From: Sphingobacterium multivorum
Lineage (GTDB): Bacteria; Bacteroidota; Bacteroidia; Sphingobacteriales; Sphingobacteriaceae
Length of the DNA: 64,000 bases
Reading direction: 5' to 3'
Assembly (NCBI RefSeq): GCF_039511225.1
Contig: NZ_CP154261.1
Coordinates: 1,736,001 to 1,800,000 of the forward strand
Part shown: one piece after another, positions 43,101 to 50,166 of the stretch
Layout of the letters: each line of letters starts with the position of its first letter
Numbering within the stretch: position 1 is the stretch's first letter
Translations under genes and position numbers: made by a program
Notes under the pieces: model-generated
The model's input: only the letters and a program-made list of their open reading frames with translations
What the model was told of the DNA's origin: nothing
Database searches by the model: none

Positions 43101-43222
43101 TAAAAGGAATGAGTCCGTCGGATCATGACCTTATAAGTCAGATTAAGGAGGGCGACCTTGCAGGCTATTGGCCTATATTGATCCGGAAAATCTATTTTGA
43201 ACAAGATCAACGGTTGTTCTGA
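40139..43222 (+). CDS. DUF5107-TPR exported protein
   Basis: 1027 residues from the chosen ATG at 40139. The frame is open from 40091, and an ATG at 40163 is also plausible; the 40139 start keeps a full signal sequence ending GVFAQ. A DUF5107 region covers about residues 25-340 (NDYIRVQVMPEIGGKIWSAYD, YTWMNLGVAAGQDLKFLYPG), similar in style to aldose-epimerase or glycosidase-like sugar-binding folds. The second half is TPR repeats (HAYLEMAKLAWFKMNYQQCY, ANYYYGLAAIKLKKENDALD). DUF5107 proteins are common in glycan loci of Bacteroidota, but their activity is not something I can state. It is the last gene of the ECF/FecR locus, probably periplasmic. Confidence 0.75.
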   Translation: MKFLIKTRMKKWIMLWAMGNCVLGVFAQHPARVSEVKKRYTTYPFTDPDPIASAQKLYPYFRFDGFTNTAVEKDWNTVILENDYIRVQVMPEIGGKIWSAYDKVNKRDYIYNNGVVKFRDIAMRGPWTSGGIEANYGIIGHTPNTSTPVDYLTRENVDGSVSCFIHAYDMLSRSNWTLEIRLEKDKGYFSTRSFWSNANAVEQPYYTWMNLGVAAGQDLKFLYPGNHYIGHDGDAHAWPIDNQGRDLSNYKENAFGSSKSYHVLGAHSNAFGVYYNDHNYGMARYALREDKLGKKIFLWSQAGDGKIWENLLTDESGQYVEIQSGRLFNQNVPSSSSTPFKQLGFAPYQSDSWTEYWMPFAGIGKPNDIQLSAAIRMKQENDEILLDIDPKRPLNDSIYVLDSVGVVLNRSFIVAKLGEPTKFSLQVAAVSKPSYLKLGQDYFNLRTDESWSKLNRPTVISAEVSSDTSQTKLLEIRDLIRFRQYTLAEVKLQELAQQAPSSHAYLEMAKLAWFKMNYQQCYTYARQALAMDAYDAQANYYYGLAAIKLKKENDALDGFEVASLTPAWRSASYVQMAKYYYRIKQYDRSENYSAKALIANPLNIDALQMSLLVQHKKGDVIDTLSRQTILQYDPFNAFLQFEEKKAVSSRQEFASEKRMELAIWYADLGEFESAADLLSSGQKNTEALLWLAWLTRSNKSISQGWLTQAEQSKPSFVFPFREESKSVFEWAKDNSKSWTVDYLSALLYRFRNQSQKARELLSSVEQEPTDFAAYYALKSSLQDTSRNDLAVQMMQQATRVDPQEWRYGLHLVELLNNSKSYEEALRVSAAYHRKFPKNYILTLAHVRTLLLAKAYVRAEQELRDVNILPFEGATEGHRYYVQTKLMLAYQSILEKNYKKAKLKIAESRLWPINLGVGEPYAEEKNELLADWLEQQVQQKDKQGNSDLLKKIVHSKPSKNRYELMLRQRAEEQLKLSNGEEAAVKRDDLKGMSPSDHDLISQIKEGDLAGYWPILIRKIYFEQDQRLF

Positions 43223-43269
43223 TTATTGTAAGGGGAATGAGATGGACGAGTTGTCATAAAAGTAAAAAG

Positions 43270-43343
43270 TCGGGATGGCCGGATTTGAACCGACGACCTC
43301 CAGCACCCCATGCTGGCGCGATACCGGGCTACGCTACATCCCG
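43270..43343 (-). tRNA. tRNA-Pro (anticodon GGG)
   Basis: On the minus strand a 74-base cloverleaf folds. The acceptor stem CGGGATG/CATCCCG has discriminator A, the D-arm follows TAGCGTAGCCCGGTA, and the anticodon stem CCAGC/GCTGG encloses the loop ATGGGGT. The anticodon is GGG, reading proline codons CCC and CCT. The T-arm carries GGTTCAAATCC. The CCA end is not encoded. Confidence 0.96.
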
Positions 43344-43446
43344 TTTATTCTGATGGAACGGTCGCTATGAATAGGACCATGATTAAGAATAATTTTTGGT
43401 AGCGCTAAAATAATAATTATTGACAAAAAATAAAATATAATTACGA

Positions 43447-43480
43447 AAAAGCGCCATTCGATTTTTAGAATGGCGCTTTG
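43447..43480 (-). terminator. Intrinsic terminator of the outer-membrane barrel gene
   Basis: A 12-bp perfect stem (43449-43460 with 43469-43480) with an 8-base loop. On the minus strand it ends in a run of five T, 19 bp after the stop of the gene at 43499. Confidence 0.88.
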
Positions 43481-43498
43481 TGTACTACGAGATGCTGC

Positions 43499-44068
43499 TT
43501 AGAACTTATAACCGACCATAATGCCGATTGTTTTATTTTTTGCATCTAAGGTTTTGTCTACACTCGTAAAACCGTGGCTATAATAAGCATCTAAGGTGAG
43601 GTGACTGATGTCTACACCAATACCCACACGACCATCAAATGAAAATTTCTTATAATCGGTATTTGCACTCGACTTGACTGTTTTAACATCATAGTTTAAC
43701 TGAGGGCCCAATAGTCCCCGGAGGTTGAAGTCGCCATTTTCCAAAAATTTATACCCGACTTGAAGGGGAAGATTGATCTGATAAAATTTAGGCGTTTTCT
43801 GTCCGTTTTCGAAGTTATATGCTTTGCGTAAAAGACTGGCACCGATTCCAGGCTGAAAGAATACACGATCTCCAATACGTGCAAATCCTGCAACTGATAC
43901 GCCAACTTTGCCGTTATTATCTTTGACAGACTTATTGCCAAAGGAACTCATATGATAATTGCTTCCGACTTGCAGCCCATACGTGATGTCCTGTGCCTGT
44001 GTAGTACCTGTTAATCCCAATAATGTCAATCCCAGCAGGGCTACTTTGAATGTTGTTTTCATTGTCAA
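43499..44068 (-). CDS. Small outer-membrane beta-barrel protein (PorT/OmpW-like)
   Basis: 189 residues with a signal peptide ending TTQAQ. The mature part alternates hydrophobic and polar residues in short strands (GLQVGSNYHMSSFG, INLPLQVGYKF, LTLDAYYSHGFTSV) and ends IGIMVGYKF with the C-terminal aromatic of outer-membrane barrels. Length and glycine pattern fit an eight-stranded barrel of the Bacteroidota outer-membrane beta-barrel family. No function can be assigned. It stands alone, with its own terminator, between tRNA-Pro and the ECF cluster that diverges from it. Confidence 0.8.
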   Translation of the reverse strand: MTMKTTFKVALLGLTLLGLTGTTQAQDITYGLQVGSNYHMSSFGNKSVKDNNGKVGVSVAGFARIGDRVFFQPGIGASLLRKAYNFENGQKTPKFYQINLPLQVGYKFLENGDFNLRGLLGPQLNYDVKTVKSSANTDYKKFSFDGRVGIGVDISHLTLDAYYSHGFTSVDKTLDAKNKTIGIMVGYKF

Positions 44069-44411
44069 ATTATTTTTGTTATCAATTGTATATTGTTCTT
44101 TCCTTTATGACAACGGAAAAACTGTATACCCTTAGAAAAAAAATATTTTATAAAATAGATGACTTACCTTTAGTGATAACAATAGCTTTTCTATACTTCT
44201 TCTCGGGTGAATCCCATTTTTCAGATGGGAAATGGACTGTCCTTGTTGTCGTATTGATATGAAAAAATTTCAGAATAGGTTCGACTTAGGGATTTGCGAT
44301 CACCTGATTCAGGTCATTGAAGCTGATAAAAAAATGAAAAATTTGTAAGGGTAACAGTCTATTAGGATGTCTTACTAATAGAGCGGATTATTTAAACAAT
44401 AGAATTGATCA
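44069..44411. other. Divergent intergenic region upstream of the second ECF cluster
   Basis: 343 bp without a supported gene. ACCTGATTCAGGT (44302-44314) is a 13-bp dyad about 100 bp before the sigma start and may be a regulator site. A weak hairpin CCCAT/ATGGG lies near 44214-44230. A 70-codon open frame at 44050-44262 overlaps the barrel gene's 5' end and looks accidental. Confidence 0.4.
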
Positions 44412-44945
44412 ATGTCGGAAAATAAAGAAAAGAATTTTGAGCAGCTTTTTCGCACACATTACAAGGAGTTACATCGTTATGCCTATCGATATCTAGGTGA
44501 TAGTGATGTGGCGGAAGAGGTTGTGCAACAGGTGTTTTTGCGGCTTTGGGAACGCGATTGGGAGGAGCAGATACATACTTCATTAAAAGCTTATTTATAT
44601 CGGGCTATTTATAATGAAAGTATGAATGTGCTAAAAAAGGAGCAACGAAAGCTAAAATATCAATCACATGAGCAGCATAGACAGGATTTTGCGCCTGCAG
44701 TTGATGAAAGTACACGGGATTTGGACGAAAGGCTGCAGATTGCCTTGGCGGAATTACCCGAAAAGAGCCGGACGGTTTTTGAGTTAAGCCGTTTTCAGGA
44801 AATGAAGTATAAGGATATCGCAGTAACCTTGGATCTGTCGATAAAGACTGTTGAGGGACATATGAGTAAGGCGCTGCGACATTTGCGCATTGAACTTGTG
44901 GATTATTTAACATTGATTATTTGCTTTCTTATCTATAGGCTATGA
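44412..44945 (+). CDS. ECF-family RNA polymerase sigma factor (FecI-like)
   Basis: 177 residues. Region 2 is DVAEEVVQQVFLRLWERDWE, followed by AYLYRAIYNESMNVLKK. Region 4 is FQEMKYKDIAVTLDLSIKTVEGHMSKALRHLR. The stop codon overlaps the FecR start (ATGA at 44942-44945), so the sigma and anti-sigma are translationally coupled. The cluster continues into an STN-domain outer-membrane protein instead of a SusC receptor. Confidence 0.94.
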   Translation: MSENKEKNFEQLFRTHYKELHRYAYRYLGDSDVAEEVVQQVFLRLWERDWEEQIHTSLKAYLYRAIYNESMNVLKKEQRKLKYQSHEQHRQDFAPAVDESTRDLDERLQIALAELPEKSRTVFELSRFQEMKYKDIAVTLDLSIKTVEGHMSKALRHLRIELVDYLTLIICFLIYRL

Positions 44946-45910
44946 ATAAGGAACTGTTAGAAAAATATATCGTTGGTGAGACCAACGAGGTAGAGAATAC
45001 CATGATAAAAAATTGGTTGGAAGAAGATGCCAACAATAAGGAGGAATACATAAAAATGAAAAAAATGTGGGATAGTTTGCCGAAACCCCTAGATGTTCCT
45101 GATGTGGATGTGGATAAGGCTTGGGCTGACTTCAAAGTGGTGCGAGATAAAAGAGCGTCAGAAGCTGCGGCGTTACCCCAAAAAATGACTCCTGTGAAGC
45201 AATGGAGCTGGTGGCTCGCCGCGAGTATCTTGATACTCTGTGCAGTAGGATTCTATGTATTTGATCAGTCGCATCGTGAAGAAATGTTTCTTTCGAGCAG
45301 GGATCAAGTGCGCCAAGATTCCCTTCCTGATGGCTCGGTTGTTACACTAAATAAAAATACATCGCTGGCTTATTCAAGTCGTTGGACCAATAAAAATAGA
45401 AACGTGACCCTGGAAAGAGGGGAAGTGTTTTTCCAGGTTCACAAGGATAAAAAGCACCCCTTTGTCATTGAAACAGGTAAAACCAAAATCACGGTATTGG
45501 GCACAAGTTTTAATGTGCGACGGATACCCGATGCGACGGAAGTTATTGTTGCTACAGGATTGGTCAAAGTAGGCTATGCAAATAAGGAAGTCTTTTTGCG
45601 GCCACAACAAATGATTACGATCCGGGACAGGGATACGATAAAAGTAGGAAAGGAACCTGTCAAAGATCAGTTTTATAAATACTATGTGGATCGTGTGTTT
45701 GATTTTCAGAATACCCCATTGAAACGTGTTGTAGAGGTGCTCAATCAAGCTTATGATTATACGATTATTATAGATCATTCTCCTGATCAGAAATTGTTAT
45801 TGACAGCAAAATTCGAACAAAATAGTTTAACTGAAATTTTGAAAGTCATTTCTAGCACATTTGGATTAAAAGTCCATGTGAAAGATAGGGAGATTCATCT
45901 GACGAGATGA
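44942..45910 (+). CDS. FecR-family anti-sigma factor
   Basis: 322 residues. A cytoplasmic N-terminal part (about 1-82, NEVENTMIKNWLEEDANNKEEY) precedes a membrane span at about 83-102 (WWLAASILILCAVGFYVF). The periplasmic FecR domain has LPDGSVVTLNKNTSLAYSS, VTLERGEVFFQVHKDKKHPF and VLGTSFNVRR. A C-terminal DUF4974 domain starts near residue 250 (FQNTPLKRVVEVLNQAYDYT). It is coupled to the sigma gene by the ATGA overlap and should sequester that sigma factor. The next gene, 48 bp downstream, encodes the likely outer-membrane partner. Confidence 0.93.
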   Translation: MNKELLEKYIVGETNEVENTMIKNWLEEDANNKEEYIKMKKMWDSLPKPLDVPDVDVDKAWADFKVVRDKRASEAAALPQKMTPVKQWSWWLAASILILCAVGFYVFDQSHREEMFLSSRDQVRQDSLPDGSVVTLNKNTSLAYSSRWTNKNRNVTLERGEVFFQVHKDKKHPFVIETGKTKITVLGTSFNVRRIPDATEVIVATGLVKVGYANKEVFLRPQQMITIRDRDTIKVGKEPVKDQFYKYYVDRVFDFQNTPLKRVVEVLNQAYDYTIIIDHSPDQKLLLTAKFEQNSLTEILKVISSTFGLKVHVKDREIHLTR

Positions 45911-45958
45911 GCCAACAAATAGATATATTTTCGGAACAAAATTGTATATAAAAACAAC

Positions 45959-47749
45959 ATGATACTATTTTTTATAAAAAGGATAGAGCTTTACCTCTTC
46001 ATTTTAATGCTGTGTTCGTTCCATTCGGGACGAGCACAGCAAAAGCTTGCGGTGGAGATTCAGATGCCTGCTTTTGCGGAGACCACAGTAGGTGAAATCT
46101 TTCAGCTGTTGAAACAGAAGGAAGATGTATTGTTCTCTTTCAATGGAAATATTTTACAGACAGACAGTGTTATTCATACCAAGCCTTTTAAAGGAAATTT
46201 GTACGATTATCTAGATGGGATTTTGGGAAAGGAATATTCTTTTAAAGAACTGGGCAGACATATTATCATTCAATATACACCACAACGGATGTCGGTAGAT
46301 TTTGAAGTACAAACACCCACTAAGAATAAAGTGGTTATAACAGGTTATATCAAGAATATTCGAACCAACCGCCCGATTTCCAATGCGAGCATCTTTGATC
46401 GAAATGCTTTACTGTCTACATTGACGGATCAAAATGGCTACTTTGAACTAGATGTAAAGAAAAGGAGTAATCTCATTGCTGTGAATGTGAGTAAGGAGGC
46501 TTTTCGGGATACCAGTGTTATGGTGATTTTTCCGATAGAAGCGAAAATTGGAGATAAGAAAACGCGTGATTATGGCTATTTTGAGGGTTATGAAGAAGAT
46601 CATGGTCTTTATCGATCGTTTTGGGGACGGGTGTTTCTCTCGCCTGCCCAGAAGATCCAAAGTATGAATTTAGGAGGAATGTTTTTGTATAGTCCTTACC
46701 AAATTTCGATGACACCGGGATTAAGTACGCATGGTTTTATACGCTCGCAAATTGTGAATAAATTTTCCATCAATATCATTGGTGGATCTACGGCGGGCGT
46801 AAAAGGTATGGAGCTCGGTGGCGTATTTAATATGAATCAATATGATATGCAGGGTATGCAGATGGCTGGGGTGTTCAATGCGGTGGGCGGAAATGTGCGT
46901 GGGGTGCAGCTCGCCGGTGTAGGAAACCGTGTTTTCGGAGAAATGAAAGGTTTGCAAATGGCAGGTGTTTTTAATGGCGTAGGTGGAAATGTAAGTGGGG
47001 TACAGATCGCTGGTGTGGGAAACCATGTTGTCGGGCAAGTAAAAGGTCTACAAATCGCGGGTGTTTTCAACAAAGCAGATACAGTTCGTGGTCTACAAAT
47101 AGCAGGCGTTTTAAATTTGGCGAAAGAAGCGTCGGGAACGACACAGCTTGCCAGTATACTTAACCATAGCGAATCGACTGTTGGAAATCAAATTGCAGGC
47201 CTCGCCAATAAAGCAAAAAAAGTAAAAGGAATTCAGTTGGCCGGTATCGTTAATATCGCGGATAGTAGCGATTATCCCATTGGTCTGCTCAATTTTATTA
47301 AAAATGGCGAGAAAAGTCTTTCAGTAGCAATTAATGAAGATAGCTACCTCGGATTACAATTTCGTTCAGGTGGTCGTGTACTTTATAGCCTATTAGCGAT
47401 CAATGTGGCGCTTGAAGGTAATCGACCTGATAAATATGCCTTTGAAGCTGGGTTAGGAGCTGCAGTGCTCAATGGGTCTAAATTTAGTCTCCGTACCGAA
47501 ATAACGACACGTAATCTTCTGACCGAGAAATTTAAAATGCTGGATAACCATCAATTCTCGCTGCGGGTAATTCCGGCCTTTAAACTAAGTGAGCGCATGT
47601 CTATATTTGTCGCTCCCAGCCTTAACTATGCAGAAAGAGATGAGAATTCAATTTATGGTGGCAGTACGGTGTGGAAAGCTTGGCGAAGAGACCGTACACG
47701 AAATACATTTTATGGCGGTGGAATGGCAGGTCTGATGTTAAAATTATAA
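45959..47749 (+). CDS. STN / carboxypeptidase-regulatory-like protein with 16-residue repeats and C-terminal barrel-like region
   Basis: 596 residues with a signal peptide ending SGRAQ. An STN signalling domain lies at about 28-105 (VGEIFQLLKQKEDVLFSFNG). A carboxypeptidase-regulatory-like domain covers about 122-205 (VVITGYIKNIRTNRPISNAS). Residues 281-450 hold about eleven tandem 16-residue units of the type VKGLQIAGVFNxxxGN, with invariant G-Q-A-G-V-N positions. The last 130 residues look like outer-membrane beta strands (RTEITTRNLL, MAGLMLKL ending). It follows an ECF/FecR pair and is probably their outer-membrane signalling partner. No TonB plug or SusC barrel is present, so its ligand and whether it transports anything are unknown. 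Confidence 0.75.
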   Translation: MILFFIKRIELYLFILMLCSFHSGRAQQKLAVEIQMPAFAETTVGEIFQLLKQKEDVLFSFNGNILQTDSVIHTKPFKGNLYDYLDGILGKEYSFKELGRHIIIQYTPQRMSVDFEVQTPTKNKVVITGYIKNIRTNRPISNASIFDRNALLSTLTDQNGYFELDVKKRSNLIAVNVSKEAFRDTSVMVIFPIEAKIGDKKTRDYGYFEGYEEDHGLYRSFWGRVFLSPAQKIQSMNLGGMFLYSPYQISMTPGLSTHGFIRSQIVNKFSINIIGGSTAGVKGMELGGVFNMNQYDMQGMQMAGVFNAVGGNVRGVQLAGVGNRVFGEMKGLQMAGVFNGVGGNVSGVQIAGVGNHVVGQVKGLQIAGVFNKADTVRGLQIAGVLNLAKEASGTTQLASILNHSESTVGNQIAGLANKAKKVKGIQLAGIVNIADSSDYPIGLLNFIKNGEKSLSVAINEDSYLGLQFRSGGRVLYSLLAINVALEGNRPDKYAFEAGLGAAVLNGSKFSLRTEITTRNLLTEKFKMLDNHQFSLRVIPAFKLSERMSIFVAPSLNYAERDENSIYGGSTVWKAWRRDRTRNTFYGGGMAGLMLKL

Positions 47750-47813
47750 AACTGAAAACTATTTGTTAATCACGTTGTTTTATAGATAGCTTTTAAACAT
47801 TTAACATTTTACG

Positions 47814-47855
47814 TAAACGCCCACTATCGATCCGATGGCGGGCGTTTATCTTTGT
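47814..47855. terminator. Hairpin between convergent STN-repeat and J-KTSC genes
   Basis: A 9-bp stem TAAACGCCC (47814-47822) with GGGCGTTTA (47840-47848). Inside it is a second small ATCG/CGAT stem. TCTTTGT follows on the plus strand. It probably serves the plus-strand gene and perhaps both directions. Confidence 0.7.
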
Positions 47856-47877
47856 ATAGCTGATGGAAGAACAGTGC

Positions 47878-48327
47878 TTAAGCGACTGTTGCAGTCTTTA
47901 ATACATTACGGTAAGGGTAAGAATGGAAGATGTGTCTGCGGGCAAATCGACCTAAAGAATCTGCGTTGACAAATTTAATATAGTCATTGCGTTGAACACC
48001 AAAATATTCATATTGACTGCCGTCGTGAAAAGTGACTGTCAATATTTGTGCTTTCCAGTCAATATCCTGAATACCCGAATTGGTAATTGTCTCCATGTAG
48101 ATCGGCAACTGTTGTTCTAATGTTTCTGGACAGATGCTTACCAGGAAATGGTAGGCTTCAATCATTTCCACACTTTTTTGCTCTGCAGCCAAACGACCTT
48201 CTTCATCATTGACAAATTTATCGGGATGACATTCTTTCATGATTGTCCGGTAAGTAGATTTTAGGGTTTTAAGGTCCACAGATTTCTCTACGTTAAGTAA
48301 CTTCCGGTAGTCGGCAATTTTTTTCAT
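47878..48327 (-). CDS. J-domain / KTSC-domain fusion protein
   Basis: 149 residues. The N-terminal J domain has KSTYRTIMKECHPDKF with the HPD triad at His34-Pro35-Asp36, which stimulates Hsp70 (DnaK) ATPase in known J proteins. The C-terminal KTSC-like domain covers about residues 85-145 (LTVTFHDGSQYEYFGV, YIKFVNADSLGRFARRHI). There is no glycine-rich or zinc-finger part, so it is not a full DnaJ. It is probably a cytoplasmic specialised co-chaperone. It stands alone on the minus strand just upstream of convergent genes; partner unknown. Confidence 0.8.
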   Translation of the reverse strand: MKKIADYRKLLNVEKSVDLKTLKSTYRTIMKECHPDKFVNDEEGRLAAEQKSVEMIEAYHFLVSICPETLEQQLPIYMETITNSGIQDIDWKAQILTVTFHDGSQYEYFGVQRNDYIKFVNADSLGRFARRHIFHSYPYRNVLKTATVA

Positions 48328-48381
48328 GGCGGCAAAGATATGCTTAATAATCAGATTATTCGCTATGAAATATGAAAAAAC

Positions 48382-48603
48382 TTATTTCTTCAACAAGGTT
48401 TTTACATAGAGTTGCTCGACCTTCTCTCTTGCCCAAGGTGTTTTCCTTAAGAAAGTTAGGGATGATTTGACGCTTGGATTTTCATTGAAGCACCGGATGG
48501 ATATGCGTTGTCCCAACTCTTCCCAGCCATAATACTCCACTAAATATTCAATGATGGTGTCGAGCCTTTTTCCGTGTAATGGATTATTAATTTGTTCTTG
48601 CAT
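48382..48603 (-). CDS. VF530-family (DUF2132) small protein
   Basis: 73 residues, the usual length of this family. It contains the family's nearly invariant stretches [20 protein letters not shown] and [20 protein letters not shown]. Members are small helical proteins annotated as DNA-binding on structural grounds; their cellular role is not established. The gene lies between the FMN reductase and J-KTSC genes on the same strand, with short gaps of 82 and 54 bp, so the three may be cotranscribed. Confidence 0.88.
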   Translation of the reverse strand: MQEQINNPLHGKRLDTIIEYLVEYYGWEELGQRISIRCFNENPSVKSSLTFLRKTPWAREKVEQLYVKTLLKK

Positions 48604-48685
48604 GTCGTAAAGATAATAATCTTCAAATTATGGATTATGCTAATTTCTATGGTTTGGATGAAAATTGGAAAGAACTTAGTGTGTA

Positions 48686-49204
48686 TTAATATTCATTAAG
48701 TTGTGTGGCCAGCTTTTCTAGGTCTAAATTGAGCTGTTCGTCCCAAATTGCTCCCGTAGCATCCAGCTTTCCTTTGACGCCTTGTATGAGTAGATTTCTT
48801 TTTTCGTCAATTTGAGCTCCTAATCCCTGCAGGATACGCTGTAGTTCGACATGCGCTGTTTCGCCTTGCGCAGCAGCAGTAATGATACTAACGGGCTTAT
48901 CGGTGAAAACCGTCGTTGCGGCGCACCATTCAAGTAGATTTTTTAATCCACTGGGTACACTGAAAATATATTCAGGGCTGCTGATCAATACTAAATCGGC
49001 ATCATTGATTACCTGGCGAAGTGCAATAATTTCAATAGGTGGATGAGATTGGCTCTCCTCTAGATCAAAATGAGGCAGTTCTTTAAGACGGTCAAATAGG
49101 GTGAAATGGATATCGGCATTGATCTCCTGTTGGAGGTGATTTACAATATGATGATTGGATGAATGTGCACTGGCGCTACCAACAATGGCAAAAATAGTTT
49201 TCAT
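48686..49204 (-). CDS. NADPH-dependent FMN reductase-family protein
   Basis: 172 residues with a flavodoxin-like fold. The FMN phosphate loop is GSASAHSSN at residues 9-17. The SSPEYIFSVPSGLKNLLEW block (about 76-94) is the second signature and binds the isoalloxazine ring. It should reduce FMN, quinones or other acceptors with NAD(P)H in the cytoplasm. Its start lies 215 bp from the divergent ECF sigma gene. Exact substrate unknown. Confidence 0.9.
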   Translation of the reverse strand: MKTIFAIVGSASAHSSNHHIVNHLQQEINADIHFTLFDRLKELPHFDLEESQSHPPIEIIALRQVINDADLVLISSPEYIFSVPSGLKNLLEWCAATTVFTDKPVSIITAAAQGETAHVELQRILQGLGAQIDEKRNLLIQGVKGKLDATGAIWDEQLNLDLEKLATQLNEY

Positions 49205-49340
49205 GTGAGTTTAAATCTAATCAACGGCTGTATACTGCTGCTGAGTTTTTACTTTTTATATTCTTAATTTAGGAACTAAATTACACTATTCAATTCAAAC
49301 GATTGACTTTGTTCTTCGCTTCAATGTAATTTTTCGTTTC

Positions 49341-49373
49341 TTTCTCCTTTTACCGATTAAGTTTATACTTTTG
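49341..49373 (+). promoter_or_regulatory. Possible promoter of the third ECF cluster
   Basis: TACTTTTG at 49366-49373 matches TAnnTTTG exactly. The upstream element at 49341-49344 is TTTC instead of TTTG, with a 21-base spacer. The predicted start is about 40 bp before the sigma gene. Confidence 0.45.
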
Positions 49374-49419
49374 GAACGGAGGACTTATATTAGCCTTTTT
49401 TCGGATTATATGCTTTATT

Positions 49420-49977
49420 ATGAGAAATAAAATGGGGTACCGCTTATTGTGGGAACGTATTCGTACTGGAGACGAAACGGCTTTCTTTGACCTATATGCG
49501 GCACTCTATCAAGAGCTTGTCAATTTTGGAATACGTACATGTGGCGACAGTGACTTGGCAAGTGAAGCAACCGATCAGGTATTTGTGAAAATTTGGGAAA
49601 AACGAGAACAGCTTGACCGGGTCGAAAATGTACAGTCCTATCTCATTACTTTTTTAAAAAGACGTATTCTGCGTTTGCTGGAGAAACAACATAAAATAAA
49701 TACAGCCCTTCAACATGTAAAAGCTGAAGATGATTGGGTGGAGATGCCCTATGAGGAGTTTGTCATCAAAGTACAGACGAATGAAATCATACAGATCCGT
49801 TTGAAAGAAGCACTGGAGAAGTTATCATTTCGTCAAAAACAGCTGGTGAATCTCAAGTTCTTTGAGGGATATTCGTATGAAAAAATCTCAGAAATTACAC
49901 AAATGTCTGTAAAGACAGCCTATAATACGCTTTACGATGCTTTGAAAATCCTACGGGAAGAGTTAAAAGATATTTAA
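49420..49977 (+). CDS. ECF-family RNA polymerase sigma factor (FecI-like)
   Basis: 185 residues. Region 2 is GDSDLASEATDQVFVKIWEK, followed by NVQSYLITFLKRRILRLLEK. Region 4 is FEGYSYEKISEITQMSVKTA with YNTLYDALKIL. It is followed 189 bp downstream by FecR and then a SusC carrying an STN domain, the standard three-part surface-signalling arrangement for import loci of this phylum. Confidence 0.93.
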   Translation: MRNKMGYRLLWERIRTGDETAFFDLYAALYQELVNFGIRTCGDSDLASEATDQVFVKIWEKREQLDRVENVQSYLITFLKRRILRLLEKQHKINTALQHVKAEDDWVEMPYEEFVIKVQTNEIIQIRLKEALEKLSFRQKQLVNLKFFEGYSYEKISEITQMSVKTAYNTLYDALKILREELKDI

Positions 49978-50166
49978 GTTTAACCTGTTGTGGTTCCTTT
50001 GAAGATACAATAGTCGTTTAGCATGCGCTGAAAACTATTACAGAATGCTATTCCTGTATTCTTTATTGAAAATAAAAAACTGAATTTCAGCTTTTTGTAA
50101 AATATTTTAAATTTTCTTTAGGCAAAAGAACGCCTTTTGGGCACTATAGAGTAAATACCCAAAAGA

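Noticed and set aside
43270-43343. tRNA-Pro as integration site of a mobile element
   Set aside because: I saw no second copy of the tRNA 3' end in the window and no integrase or transposase gene.
44050-44262. 70-codon open frame upstream of the ECF cluster
   Set aside because: It overlaps the start of the barrel gene on the other strand and has no recognisable features.
46799-47309. Repeated DNA possibly resembling a CRISPR array
   Set aside because: The repeats are coding, 48 bp in period without spacers, and translate to a 16-residue protein repeat; no cas genes are present.
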